From Hepsetus odoe (taxonomy: Eukaryota; Chordata; Actinopteri; Characiformes; Hepsetidae), in the NCBI GenBank assembly GCA_017165825.1, contig CM029385.1:4594933-4658932 (forward strand): a stretch of DNA of 64,000 nucleotides, in the 5' to 3' direction. Below, piece by piece: positions 46,601-55,829 of the stretch (position 1 is its first letter; each line of letters opens with the position of its first letter). A program made the position numbers and the translations under genes. The notes under the pieces are model-generated. The model did not search any database, was not told the DNA's origin, and was given only the letters and a program-made list of their open reading frames with translations.

Positions 46601-49600
46601 GCTTGGTCTATCTATCTAGATCTGTCTAGACCTATTCCTAGCACAAGAACACACAAACAGCATGGCATGGAAGGGGAAGAGGGGGAAAAAAAAAACAAAC
46701 ATTCATCCATTTGAAAGACAAGCATTGTTTTCCCAAGCATTTCTCAGCATGGGCCAATCTTACAGCCAAGGAATTTACAGCTGCATCCAAACATACAAGA
46801 GGTCTGTGGTCTGTCAAAGCTCCTTTCCCAACCTGTAGTGGGGATGTCTGCCCTTAAAGATCAATGATCTAATCAGATAAAAAAGGAAAAAGAAAAAAAA
46901 TCCTCAGATGCTAGTTTTAATATGCTAATGAGCATGAGTTCACATGGACTCACGGGTTCGAGTGCACGAACCAATTTTGAAGTGCATTTCCTAGAAAAGT
47001 GTTGACGCTTGCAAACAAGCAAACTTCAGCCCATGTTCTTACATAATCAGTTTTATGCCACATCAGGTAGAACACAGTAGCCGCTAGATTAAATATTCAT
47101 ACAGCACCTCAGTCACGCTGGTAAGCTGTCAGATCATCAACACCTCCTCTTTGGAAAGGAGTCACATGACTGACTACAGCATGACTGACTTGATGTAACA
47201 TTTTCACCACTCCACTGAAACCTTGATACTGATTCTGTGCAATGCTTTTTTGGACATTTCTTTAAAAACAGCAGTGAAAAGCGGGTGTGGCTTAAAGCAG
47301 AAATGAGTGCGAGTTGCTGGAGAAGTTATGTTTACTGACAGCAAAGGATTAAAGATCTCAAAGTGCTGAGGTTTACATTCCTGCAGAGTGCAAATTATAC
47401 AATCGTTGAGTTTACTGCTTCACTGGCGCCGAGTACTGACTAACCGAAAGCTGGCAAACAAATGTCCTGAGATTTCTCGATTCTCACTCATATCGAAATG
47501 GTTTAGTCCACTTGCCTCAAACTCAAGGCCCGCGGGCCACGTCCGCAAGATCATTTTATATATCTTTTATTTAAAAAGCTCGGTGATATGAAGCACAGAT
47601 AACACACAAACTACAAATCCCATAATGCAGCGCAACAGCTGCCTTTCCAAACGGTAGGCTACCTGCGATCATTCCTGCATCAATTACGTCAGATCAATCA
47701 ATCTAATCTTGACAGGAGGTTTTAAATGGAGAGCAAAATATGTGTGTGCATTATTTAGTCCGTTCAATAAATGTTTACCCTGTTCGGCCCACGACCTAAA
47801 GTGCGCTTTGAGTTTTGGCCCCCTGTGCAATTGAGTTTGACACCCCTTTTTAGTCTTTACCAGAAAAGTATTTCATTTTGATACCCTAAACAGTTTCACG
47901 AACACGCCAGGATAAAAAACGGCAACTCTGAGGCAGTGTCTGCTTCCCCTGCTCGCTGTAAAAACCAACAGATTTATTTTTCATATCATTTTGATGTTTT
48001 TCACACCGTTAAAAAATAACCGACCCCAAAATTTGGTGGCAGTTTCGGCCAAAGTGACCATGTTTTCTTGAGACCCAGTACGATGTTCTGCAGGATCTGT
48101 GCACATATTAATATCAAAAACTCTGAAAGAGATGTGTTTTTTTTCTGAAATGTGTCGTCCTGTTATAAATGAAATAAGAAGGGCGTGTCTCTCAACCAAC
48201 CTCAAAGGAAATACACCGACATTCCTTCATTCCCAGATTAAATTATAGGACTTTGAAAACCATCCGAAGCCCAGTTTACAAATGTGTGTGACTCAGCCAC
48301 CGAAATATTTACCATTTTATAGCACCACGCATGAAAACTGAAGTTAGCTTCGTATTTAAATTTGTCCTTCATTCCACCTTAAACGGAACACTTGAATGCA
48401 ACTGCTGCAGAATTAAGGTGGAACGAGAATTTGGAAAAAAGCTGGTGAACAGAAAGCCACAAATTTACATGAAAAGGATCGCCAAGAATATCTTCTAGTC
48501 AGTCTTATAATTAGCGCGAGGATCTCCGAGCTGCAGCGTCACTTGTCGATGGTGATTCAGAAGGTCTTCGACTAGTCTTGTCCAATGAGCTTTTGTAGGT
48601 TTTTTTTTTTTGAGGGATCGATGCAGAGGACTCTTTATTCTCCAGCACACCACTGCTTATTTAAGACGTGAATCTGCAGATTTTAAAGCTCCTATCAAGC
48701 TAAATGAACCTAGCATGTTTGTGTGCACCACAACAAACTCCAAAAGTGTTTGTTTACAAGTTCTGTGTCTGCTTAGTACCTTCCCTTTCCATGATTTCAT
48801 CTGACCTGGTATCTGTGTTGATGTGCTTGGCTGATCTGTGTTTATTCAGGACAGTAAGCAGAAGATTGTTGAAGTCAATGAAGTTAATCAGCCAAACCAA
48901 ACAACACTGTTCTCTTTTCTTTCAGTTAAACTAACCAGGCACCAAGCAAGTTTTCAAAATAAAGAGTGACGCCATCAAAGATTCTTCTTCTTTCAAACGA
49001 GACTTAAGATTCAAAAGAATCACTTTTCCAAAATTGTAATCAAATATTAGCAATACTTCAATGAAGCTGTAACCGTTTTCAATATTTTATAGCCGGAGGT
49101 AAAACAGAATTTAGTTTCATCCACAAAAACTAAACTAGTGGTTAGGGAGTTTTCTCAATGCCAAAAATGGCAGCCTTTAAAAAGGTGCTGGACAGTTTGG
49201 ACAAGTTCTTTCTGCTGTTCCCGTTTAGGGGTCACCACAGCGGACCATCCGTTTCCATTTCTTCAGGTCTTCTGCATCTTCCTCCTTCAAGTGGACCACC
49301 TGCATGTCCTCTCTCACCACATCCATAAACCTCCTCTTCGGTCTTCCTCTTCTCCTCTTTCCTGGCAGCTCAATCTTCAACATCCTCCTCCCGATATAAT
49401 CCTCGTCTCTCCTCTGGACGTGTCCAAACCAACGCAACCTTGCTTCTCTAACCTTGTCTCCAAAACATCTAACCTGATCTGTCCCTCTAAGATACTCATT
49501 TCTACTCCTGTCCATCCTCGTCACACCCAACGAACATCTCAGCATCTTTAACTCTGACACCTCCAGCTCTGCTGCCCATCATTTCCATCAATGTCTCCAA

Positions 49601-50499
49601 TCCGTATAGCATAGCTGGTCTCACTACTGTCCTGTCTATACACACACATGCATACATATATTCTACAATCTAGGGGTTTTTTTTGGATGAAACCTAATTA
49701 TAGGGAGGATCTCCGAGCTACAGCGTTACCTGTCGACCAGAGATCTAAAAGGTTTCTGTCGACTAAGCTTTCCGCACCTTTTTATTTTCCAGGAATCAGG
49801 GCTCTCCTATACACCACTGTTTTTATGCTGCTGTATTTCAGCTCACACCAACACGGTGAGTTTTCAGGGCCACACAGCTGTTGATCAGGCCAACATCTGT
49901 GGACCGGTCTGCAGTCCTGAAGTCATCGGTGCTGTGGACTCAAGGACTTTGATGAATGAAGATCAAATCTTCCAGGAGGGTCAGCCGAGTTCACCAGAGC
50001 TCAGAGCTCAGAGCTTACTGCGAGGCTCGGACAGGGTCTGGAAATCTGCCCGAGTGAAGAGTCTCGCTCTGCCTGGATGCTGGTTATGCAAGAAGCAGTG
50101 GCTGCTTTCGGTCCAAACGTCTTATTTATCCATTAAAACACACTTCTATGAAAGTAAAGCACCGTTAAAGCGAAATATCTGCTGTCTGTCTGTGTATAAA
50201 TCGGCTTTTTCACACAAAAAAGCACAAAAGAAAGCAGAGGAAGCCGGTTAGCTAACGGGCTCGCCGTTATTCCCCCGAAATTAACCCCAAAAACAGCTCC
50301 CCTCGGCCGGACCTGCTCCTGACAGGCGACAGCAGGGGAGATGTAGGTTTGAAGACACTAAAGCCGCCGTTAATCTCTGAGAAACGGGAGCAGAGCCGGA
50401 GCAGGCCGAGCTAGCAGAGATGCTAACATGACTCACCATGTAAACAACGTTGAGGGAACAGAGGGCGTTTTTCGAACAAGTGAATCCTCCACACACCAT
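40529..50499 (-). CDS. tspan31: Tetraspanin-31 (complete, six exons)
   Basis: A four-span membrane protein that organises partners in membrane microdomains; the human gene (SAS) is amplified in sarcomas. Exons, minus strand: 50437-50499, 46020-46187, 43612-43692, 43331-43468, 43010-43111, 40529-40603, all joining in phase 0 to give 208 residues (human 210). It begins MVCGGFTCSKNALCSLNVVY and ends RNQKDPRANPSAFL, as in TSPAN31. Membrane spans lie at about 12-35, 41-68, 74-96 and 172-193. The large loop holds the CCG motif (129-131), further Cys149, Cys152, Cys155 and Cys158, and three N-glycosylation sequons (Asn109, Asn117, Asn134). Start context is strong (A at -3, G at +4). The frame stays open for 55 codons upstream, but homology fixes the start here. 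It is transcribed away from agap2, as in human. Confidence 0.96.
41117..41532. mobile_element. hAT-like non-autonomous element
   Basis: The left end CAGTGGCTTTCAAACTGTGG and the reverse complement of the right end, CAGGGGTTCACAAACTTTC, are imperfect inverted repeats of the CAGTGGTTCTCAAACTGTGG type seen in hAT elements. No transposase frame. Target duplication not established. Confidence 0.6.
42034..42291 (+). mobile_element. tRNA-derived SINE, best-preserved copy, plus orientation
   Basis: Head AGGGCAGCGGTGGCCTAGTG with a perfect A box (TGGCCTAGTGG) and, about 35 bases on, a perfect B box (GGTTCGATTCC). Body GAGCAAGGTACCGTCCCCGT and CTCCCCGGGCGCTTTCAATA, tail TTGTCACTTTCACTTTTTTT. Confidence 0.92.
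43010..43111 (-). CDS. tspan31: tspan31 exon 5
   Basis: Its 34 codons start TCKTCGTCGQKMLDHASEAL and end LFFSFTE, completing the loop and entering span 4. Donor GTCAGT. Confidence 0.95.
43331..43468 (-). CDS. tspan31: tspan31 exon 4 (large loop, CCG motif)
   Basis: Its 46 codons include LNSTWRMMGNET and LECCGLFNNT, ending ANCP. Acceptor CAG at 43471-43469; donor GTAGTA. Confidence 0.95.
43612..43692 (-). CDS. tspan31: tspan31 exon 3
   Basis: Its 27 codons, YMVILFIVFLFQFGVSCSCL and AMNRGQQ, form span 3. Donor GTAGGT. Confidence 0.94.
43815..45240 (+). mobile_element. Degenerate RTE-type LINE, reverse transcriptase region
   Basis: In tspan31 intron 2, antisense to it. Broken frames give DDIPVEAWRC, a WERVVEARFK block, RRSTTDAMCALRVLMEKYRE, HCAFVDLEKAYDRLPRE, and near 45030 a LNTWDQQFRATGS-type shifted remnant of YLGSTVQSNG. 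It is interrupted by an AAAT microsatellite (44474-44504) and several shifts. Confidence 0.85.
44474..44504. repeat. AAAT tetranucleotide microsatellite
   Basis: About seven TAAA units followed by an A-run, inside the RTE relic. Confidence 0.92.
46020..46187 (-). CDS. tspan31: tspan31 exon 2
   Basis: Its 56 codons run from LVGLLLIGVAAWGKGFGIVS to HHHQVMLFF, completing span 1, the small loop and span 2. Acceptor CAG at 46190-46188; donor GTATCC. Confidence 0.95.
46188..47505 (-). other. tspan31: tspan31 intron 1, left part
   Basis: AT-rich intron sequence with no exon or recognised repeat. Confidence 0.5.
47509..47850. mobile_element. hAT-like non-autonomous element
   Basis: It starts CCTCAAACTCAAGGCCCGCGGGCCAC-style and ends GGCCCCCTGTGCAATTGAGT then TTGACACCCC, so both ends present the TCAAACTCAA phrase in inverted orientation. 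The GGCCCGCGGGCCAC and GTTCGGCCCACGACC phrases are common in fish hAT elements. No intact frame. Confidence 0.6.
48505..48690. repeat. Unclassified dispersed repeat, copy 1
   Basis: It contains AGGATCTCCGAGCTGCAGCG, TTGTCGA, a T-run, and ACACCACTGCTTAT. The same order of motifs recurs at about 49690-49835 in the same intron. Confidence 0.55.
49209..49640 (-). mobile_element. RTE-type LINE fragment, minus orientation
   Basis: The minus frame reads MSELKMLRCSLGVTRMDRSR, RLRWFGHVQRRDEDYIGRRM, ELPGKRRRGRPKRRFMDVVR, ending KRMVRCGDP and stop. This is the extreme C-terminus of an RTE polymerase and lies in tspan31 intron 1 in the sense direction. Confidence 0.88.
49690..49835. repeat. Unclassified dispersed repeat, copy 2
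   Basis: AGGATCTCCGAGCTACAGCG, CCTGTCGA, CTGTCGACTAAGCTTT, TTTTTATTTTCC, ACACCACTGTTTTTAT. It parallels copy 1 at 48505-48690 with about the same spacing. Confidence 0.55.
50437..50499 (-). CDS. tspan31: tspan31 exon 1
   Basis: It encodes MVCGGFTCSKNALCSLNVVY plus Met, with donor GTGAGT directly after. Length and residues match exon 1 of vertebrate TSPAN31. Confidence 0.95.
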
Positions 50500-50720
50500 G
50501 TTGGAGCCCGAGGCATCTATCAGTGAGGAGCGCTGGTTTGGGCTCTTCTTTCGGTCCGCTCGGTTCTGTTCTCCTCGGGTCTCTGGGGCTTTTTCCGAAG
50601 AGCCGCTCAGACAGAGTCGAGGCCACAGATCGTCCGCAGACCGCCCGCCGGCGAGAGGAGCCACTCGCGCTGGGTTTTCTGCCTAACAATGCATTGTGGG
50701 TAGAGTCCTGGCTTCCTGTG
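50500..50720 (-). promoter_or_regulatory. tspan31: tspan31 5' UTR / CpG-rich promoter
   Basis: A GC- and CpG-rich stretch directly upstream of the tspan31 ATG, with no TATA box near a sensible start, as expected for a CpG-island promoter. The minus frame from the tspan31 ATG stays open upstream to 50664. Plus-strand frames here (50450-50789) are antisense. Confidence 0.6.
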
Positions 50721-50734
50721 CAGCAACCGTGGGT

Positions 50735-50845
50735 GTGTTTGAATTCGTCCCCTTGCTCACTCGTTCACTACCCTTTATATGTACTATAATGTGTATGAAT
50801 TCGTCCACTTGTTCCCTAGCCCTTATATATAGACTATAACGTGAA
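50735..50845. repeat. Promoter-adjacent repeat related to the 28.7 kb minisatellite
   Basis: Two units: GAATTCGTCCCCTTGCTCAC..CCCTTTATATGTACTATAATG, and GAATTCGTCCACTTGTTCCC..CCCTTATATATAGACTATAA. They share CCACTTGTTC, ACCCCTATA and GACTATAGTG-type words with the tract at 28735-29410. Confidence 0.75.
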
Positions 50846-50913
50846 ATCAGCGCGAAAAAGAAGACACGTGACAGGCCACGATGAGATTTTATTTTAGAAA
50901 AATATAAGAACTG

Positions 50914-51150
50914 CAGTGAAAGTGACTGTTTGTCATTGCGAAACACAGCACACAGTGAAACACAACCAAACGTGGCCTCTGCTTTTAACCCACACGCACC
51001 GTGCAGCAGGGGGCGGCCATATCCAGCGCCTAGGGAGCAGTTATGGGCTCGGTACCTTGCTCAAGGATACTTCGGGGCAATCTATAGGTCTGGGATTCAA
51101 ACCCATGTCCTTCAGATCCCAATCCCTAACCACCAGGCCAAGACTGCCCC
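50914..51150 (-). mobile_element. tRNA-derived SINE, minus orientation
   Basis: Tail GCAGTGAAAGTGACTGTTTG, body GCTCGGTACCTTGCTCAAGG, head TAACCACCAGGCCAAGACTG then CCCC. Frames at 50916-51185 are inside it. Confidence 0.85.
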
Positions 51151-51190
51151 AAAAGATTTTATCCAAAAGATTTGATGGAATATAAACAGG

Positions 51191-51243
51191 GTCTGTCTGT
51201 CTGCCTGTCTGTCTGTCTATCCATCCATCCATTCATCCATCCG
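51191..51243. repeat. GTCT / CATC tetranucleotide tract
   Basis: Imperfect GTCT units passing into ATCC units, between the SINE and unique intergenic sequence. Confidence 0.9.
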
Positions 51244-51249
51244 TCTTGA

Positions 51250-52650
51250 CTGATTGAGTGATTGTTTTAGCAGTAGTTGTAGCACTAGCAGATGTGTAAA
51301 TTAGAGGAAGGGTAGACATTGTTACACACCTCGTCCTCACTCTGGATATGAAACTGGTATTAATGGACCAGCTAGACCGATACCAACTGCCAAAACCCCG
51401 AAGACCTACAGAATGGCTGCCACAGTAAGTAGAGTTCAGACGCAGCAAGGGTCACTGGTCCATCAGAAAGTTTGTGAGTAAATAATCTATTGGACTGCCT
51501 TGATTATCATTTTCCTGGTGGAAAAACTTCAGGCCAGAGGATTGGGAAGATATCATGCCTTCCTGCTCTTCTTTAAAAAAACCATGACGCTGGAGGCAAG
51601 TCCTCGCTGAAAAAGATGGATGAGCTCTTTCTCAGCTATCAACACCTTGAGCCAAAACTTAAAAAGCAGCAGCATGAAACGAACACCTCGTTGATGGATT
51701 CTTGAGAAACTGTTCATCATGAAAAAAGTGTCCAGAAAGTAGGAACTCGCAATACGCAAGGAAGAAGACGGGTAAATAAAGCAAGACTTCATGACAGTGT
51801 ATTATCTGCATCAGCTATGACACTGCAATATGAAGATAAAATAGGAAGAAAGGAGGAAGAAGGGGATGAGAAAATCTGACAAGATGCTTTAGGGCCAGGA
51901 GGAGAAAACTGAGCCAGTTGTGGAGATTAAGCTGTGGAGAATTAAACTGAGAAGCAGCGTTAAAAAAAAAACAATGAGTAGTGGAAAGAATGAAGACCGT
52001 TTTAAGGAAGCGAGAGTGAAAATACAAGAATGCTTCATTGTGTTATTCTTTTGTGCATGCTTTAATACAAATCTGACCAAATGCAATAGGTTCCCAGACA
52101 ACCGGGGTTTGTTGGTTCCCCAAGGCCATAACAGCAAACTAGACAAAACTTGGACTGCACCGGATACACCCATTGGATCCTTTGCAGGCTGGAAAAAAAA
52201 TGCTGCATTTAAAAAAAAAATGGGACAGCCGAGTTGCAGCCCTGTGACACAAATGCAGCCTTCGAATTGAGACACAAGCATTGTTCAGTAGACAAAACAA
52301 AACTGGTGGTTCTCCTCCAAGCGTGTTGAGCCTAATGAAGTTGCGTGTTTGATTAGGGGAGTTCTAGATAGTTGGACACCCCATCTAATCTTTTGGCAAA
52401 GTAAAATGTAGCCACGGCTCATCATAGATGAAAATGTACAGTTAATCATTCAGTCTTGGTTGCTAGGTTACAGTACATGAGAGAAAACGCTGCAATCACA
52501 AAAATGTTGTTCCTTTGAATGTGTTGATGTGTGACATCTGTCTAAATGACAACTGTTCTGAATACAAATCCAGGGGTAGATGACAAGAAAAGACATAAGC
52601 AGAAGAAATATTTATCATTTTTATATTTATCATGTTAATCTTGTTTAACA
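51250..52650. other. Intergenic, nothing recognised
   Basis: AT-rich. Frames at 51889-52281 and elsewhere are short and domainless. Confidence 0.45.
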
Positions 52651-52654
52651 GCAG

Positions 52655-52778
52655 GACATGCAGTGCATCTGGAAAGTATTCACAGCGCTCCACTTTTTCC
52701 ACATTTTGCTATGTTAACAGCCTTATTGCACAATGGATTAAATTCATATTTGCCTCAAAATTCTACACATAATACCCC
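52655..52778. mobile_element. Tc1-like element, left piece
   Basis: It begins CAGTGCATCTGGAAAGTATT then CACAGCGCTCCAC and runs to CTACACATAATACCCC. This is the terminal region of a very common teleost Tc1-like transposon. It stops exactly where the LTR begins. Confidence 0.8.
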
Positions 52779-53069
52779 TGTCACAGTGGCGGGGAGCGGG
52801 AAGGACGTCATTGCCGAGCCAGAGATTCCTGAAGTACTTTTTTTTAACCGAAACATGAAACCAGACACGAAACTGGAATACATCAGAAACAAAACCACCC
52901 GTAACCCAGGGCTTAGCCTATTAAATGAACCGCTCTGTTCTGACTCATTGAGGCTTAAGTAGTCAGCCTCAGTGTAGCACACCTGTGCCTCGTGAGCTCA
53001 GGTGTGCTCAGTCAGAACAGAGCGCCCTCTACCGTGAACAAAAGCAACAAAACCCTCCAAACCCTGACA
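52779..53069 (-). repeat. Left LTR (3' LTR of the element)
   Basis: It begins TGTCACAGTGGCGGGGAGCG and ends CCCTCCAAACCCTGACA on the plus strand, about 96% identical by eye to the right copy. It contains nested inverted repeats (see findings). Confidence 0.9.
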
Positions 53070-53705
53070 TCAACCCCCCTCTCAAGGGCGCAACACCGGG
53101 GGCGCTTCTCCAGTGCCAGAACCTGGAGGGGAGACAAGCTGGAACAAAGAAAACAAAGCCCCTTTAATGGGGTACCTGGTCAGGTCCATATTCTCAAATG
53201 AACGAACAAAAATACAGGAAGGGGGACACAGTCATGTCTCGGGCTGCTAGTGGTGGCGAGGGGTATCCCAGAGTTTCAGTCCATATCCTTGTAACCAAGT
53301 CCCTTTGGTATTCGTGTTTAGCTGTACATCCTTTCGGTGCCTTTCTGCTGTCCCGTGTTTCCTCTGTCACCCGGCTCTGGAGGACTCATCTGATCGGCTG
53401 GAAAACCTTGACCTGTCAGCGTCTATAAAATAGCTAGCTACACAAGATTCTCTGTGGATAGAAGAGGAAGAGACCCTTACCCAGTGTGCGCTCCACCTCA
53501 GGTCCCTGGCCTCCTCGCTCTCTGTGTCCACCCTTTCATGATCTGAGTTGCAGAATTTCTCGTTCCTTATGCATATATGTGGTACAGGCCGCAAGTTTTG
53601 AGAAGGCTGATGAAGTGGACGTGTTATGGGCATGGTAGCTGGAATTAGCATGGCTGGCAAAGTGCAATTCCCTTCTGGAACAATCAGATGCAGATTGGAG
53701 TTTAG
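53070..53705 (-). other. Element interior, 3' part without convincing frame
   Basis: It lies between the polypurine tract and the last recognisable coiled-coil frame. Frames here are short and show no retroviral enzyme motif. Confidence 0.5.
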
Positions 53706-54125
53706 TCATAGGATTGGGCCAACAGGGATGATATTCGCATGGGCATTTAGCATGAGGTTTGGGGGAAGAACAGCTGGCGTGAAGACTCTTTTGGGTGCAC
53801 TGGCTGCAATAAAGGAAAGGTATCCTTCCACTGCTGCTGCAAACGCTGTTGCTCTCCTCTGGCACTGCTGGCTTTTGGGAGGCCTGGGTAACTGTGTGCT
53901 TCCATCTCCGAGAGGCATGATAACTCGTGCTTTGCTCTTACTGACCTCACACTCGGCAACATGGGTTACTCCTCTCTGAGCAGGAGGGGGTTTGACTAGT
54001 ACCTCAGCCTCTGGTATCTGTTGGTCCTCCACTGGCACATCAGATTGGGCTGTTGGATTGTCATCACTGTAAGCTTCCACAAAGATTCTGGAGCACTCCT
54101 CTGGATCCTTCTCCCGGGGTCCCAT
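53706..54125 (-). pseudogene. Broken internal frame, Pro/Ala-rich end of the coiled-coil protein
   Basis: 139 codons starting MGPREKDPEECSRIFVEAYS. It overlaps the next frame in another register, which indicates a frameshift. It has no recognisable catalytic motif. Confidence 0.5.
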
Positions 54126-54373
54126 GAGGAATGGTCCGACTCACTGGAACTCCTTGGCCTGAAAGAGTCTCTGATGTGATCTTGCAGCTCAGTGAATTTA
54201 CTGGTCTCCCTCCTGGCTTTTTCCAGTTCTGCCTGCAGAGCGGCGCTGGTGTCTTGCACCAGTTTCAGCTCCTGCATGAGTCCACTGACCTCTGCTCGAA
54301 GCTCACCATTGGCATGAGCTAAAACCTCTCTCTCCCTTTCCATGGTTGCAATGTCACTCTGGCAAAGAGACAA
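53996..54373 (-). pseudogene. Broken internal frame, coiled coil
   Basis: It contains heptad-rich stretches such as EREREVLAHANGELRAEVSG and AALQAELEKARRETSKFTEL, continuing the coiled coil upstream of the SINE in a different register. Confidence 0.6.
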
Positions 54374-54437
54374 TAGTCTTTGGTCTCCTCAAGTTGAGAA
54401 AGCAGATTGGTGAGCTTTTCTTCGTGTTTCAGTCACC

Positions 54438-54697
54438 GGGGCAGCGGTGGCCTAGCGGTTAGGGCGTTAGCCGCATGATTGGAGGATCAGGGGTTCAAAC
54501 CCCTTCCCAATAGGTTGCCCTGAGGTATCCTTGAGCAAGGTACCGTCCCCATCACTGCTCCCTGGGCGCTTTCAATAGCTGCCCACTGCTGCACGGGTTT
54601 GAGTGTGCATGGGTTAAATGCAGAGGTCCAATTTCGTTGTGGTTCATGTGTGCTGTGCCATGACCTCGCAATGACAAGGGTTGTCACTTTCACTTTT
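54438..54697 (+). mobile_element. tRNA-derived SINE nested in the LTR element, plus orientation
   Basis: Head GGGGCAGCGGTGGCCTAGCG, box-B-like GGGTTCAAACCCC, body GAGCAAGGTACCGTCCCCAT, tail TTGTCACTTTCACTTTT. It interrupts the coiled-coil frame, so it arrived after the LTR element. Similar T-rich TTCTTCGTG and TTTTTCGTG at the two sides may be a worn target duplication. Confidence 0.9.
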
Positions 54698-54699
54698 CC

Positions 54700-55350
54700 C
54701 TTTTTTTCGTGGGTGGCTGAAGTGGTTGTCTGAAGAGCAGAGGTCTCGCTGTCTGCCAGCTGTTGGTTGAGTCTTGTCAGCAACTCCTTCTGTTGCTTGA
54801 TCTGACTGTTCATGCCGCTGATCTGTTCATCTCGTTGGTGAATGTCTGTGAGAAATGCATTGTGCTTCCTATAGGCCTGTCTGAGTCTTTCTGACTCAGC
54901 CCTTAAGTTCTCCTGGGTACTATTCAAGCTTTCGGTTAACCAAACTATCTGTTCACTGAGGCCCTTACAGACTTTCTCACGCTCTAGGTACCCAGCCTGC
55001 CTTTCTTCAAGTTCCCCGTTTACTTTAGTTAGTTCCTCCTGAAGGTAATGTACCGTAAACTGGTTGCTCACCTGCAGCTGGTGATTCACGGCCTGAAGAG
55101 AGATATTATCGTCTTCCAATTTCTTACATTTTGCATTCAAGGCGTCCAGATCCTGGTTCGGTGTACAAATTTCCTGATCCTTTGCGGCAAGCTCAGCCTC
55201 CATTTCCTGGAGCTGCTTGAAAAAAGCCATTTTGGTCTGTCTCTCTGCGCCCAGAACAGACTGCCATGCTTTCTCAGATTCCTGTAGCACCTGTTCCAAT
55301 TCCTGAATTCTCAAAGTTATTTCTCTAATCTGGAATGGCTCCTCTGTTGC
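54700..55350 (-). pseudogene. Main coiled-coil frame of the LTR element
   Basis: About 215 codons of uninterrupted heptad-rich coiled coil, including MAFFKQLQEMEAELAAKDQE, LQAVNHQLQVSNQF and SQIKQQKELLTRLNQQLADS, before running into the SINE. It opens after a TGA near 55400; the first Met inside it is internal. It resembles generic golgin- or kinesin-like coiled coils, with no family recognised. Confidence 0.65.
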
Positions 55351-55436
55351 CCTCTGCCTGGCAGATGGGTTAGTGGAGCTGTGTTTGTGCTTGCCTCCTG
55401 CTTTTCACATTACAGGCTGCTTTTTTTGCCATTTTC

Positions 55437-55826
55437 TTACTTTGTTTCCCGTAGGGCGGGGTATCTGCCATTTTTTTTGCCACAATTGGTGCACGGTGCT
55501 GTCTCCGCTGGCGGACCGCTGTGATTGGTGCACAAGTGATTGGTGCACAACGAAGCCTCCTCCTCGAGGGACCGCCCCATTAGCATTACCTCCATAACGG
55601 CAAGCACAGCCTTCTCAGTCCGGCTGTACTCCTCCAGCCGTTCTTTGGCCTCCAGAGAGGGAACGAGCTGGATTGAGTGAACCAGCAGGTCCAGGTGCTC
55701 CGGCGGACACGCAGCCTGCCACCGGGGCAGCGCTGCTCTGAGGTCCTCAATCATGGCTCCCAGTGCCTGCTCGTGCTCCTCACACCACTTTTCAAGGCTT
55801 GTGACATCCCGATTTTGGCGGTTCAT
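55437..55826 (-). pseudogene. First frame of the LTR element
   Basis: An ATG four bases inside the right LTR border opens 129 codons (MNRQNRDVTSLEKWCEEHEQ...). They hold a predicted helical region with LDLLVHSIQLVPSLEAKERL, ending in a Cys/His-containing stretch (CTNHLCTNHSG..APCTNCGKK) that recalls a zinc-binding tail but lacks a clear CCHC spacing. The stop precedes the next frame in another register. Confidence 0.6.
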
Positions 55827-55829
55827 TTC

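Noticed and set aside
49856..50251. 131-codon plus frame in tspan31 intron 1
   Set aside because: No recognised family; the first part overlaps sequence next to a dispersed repeat and the composition is not clearly coding.
50450..50789. Plus-strand frames opposite the tspan31 start
   Set aside because: Antisense shadows of a CpG-rich 5' end; no domain and no splice context.
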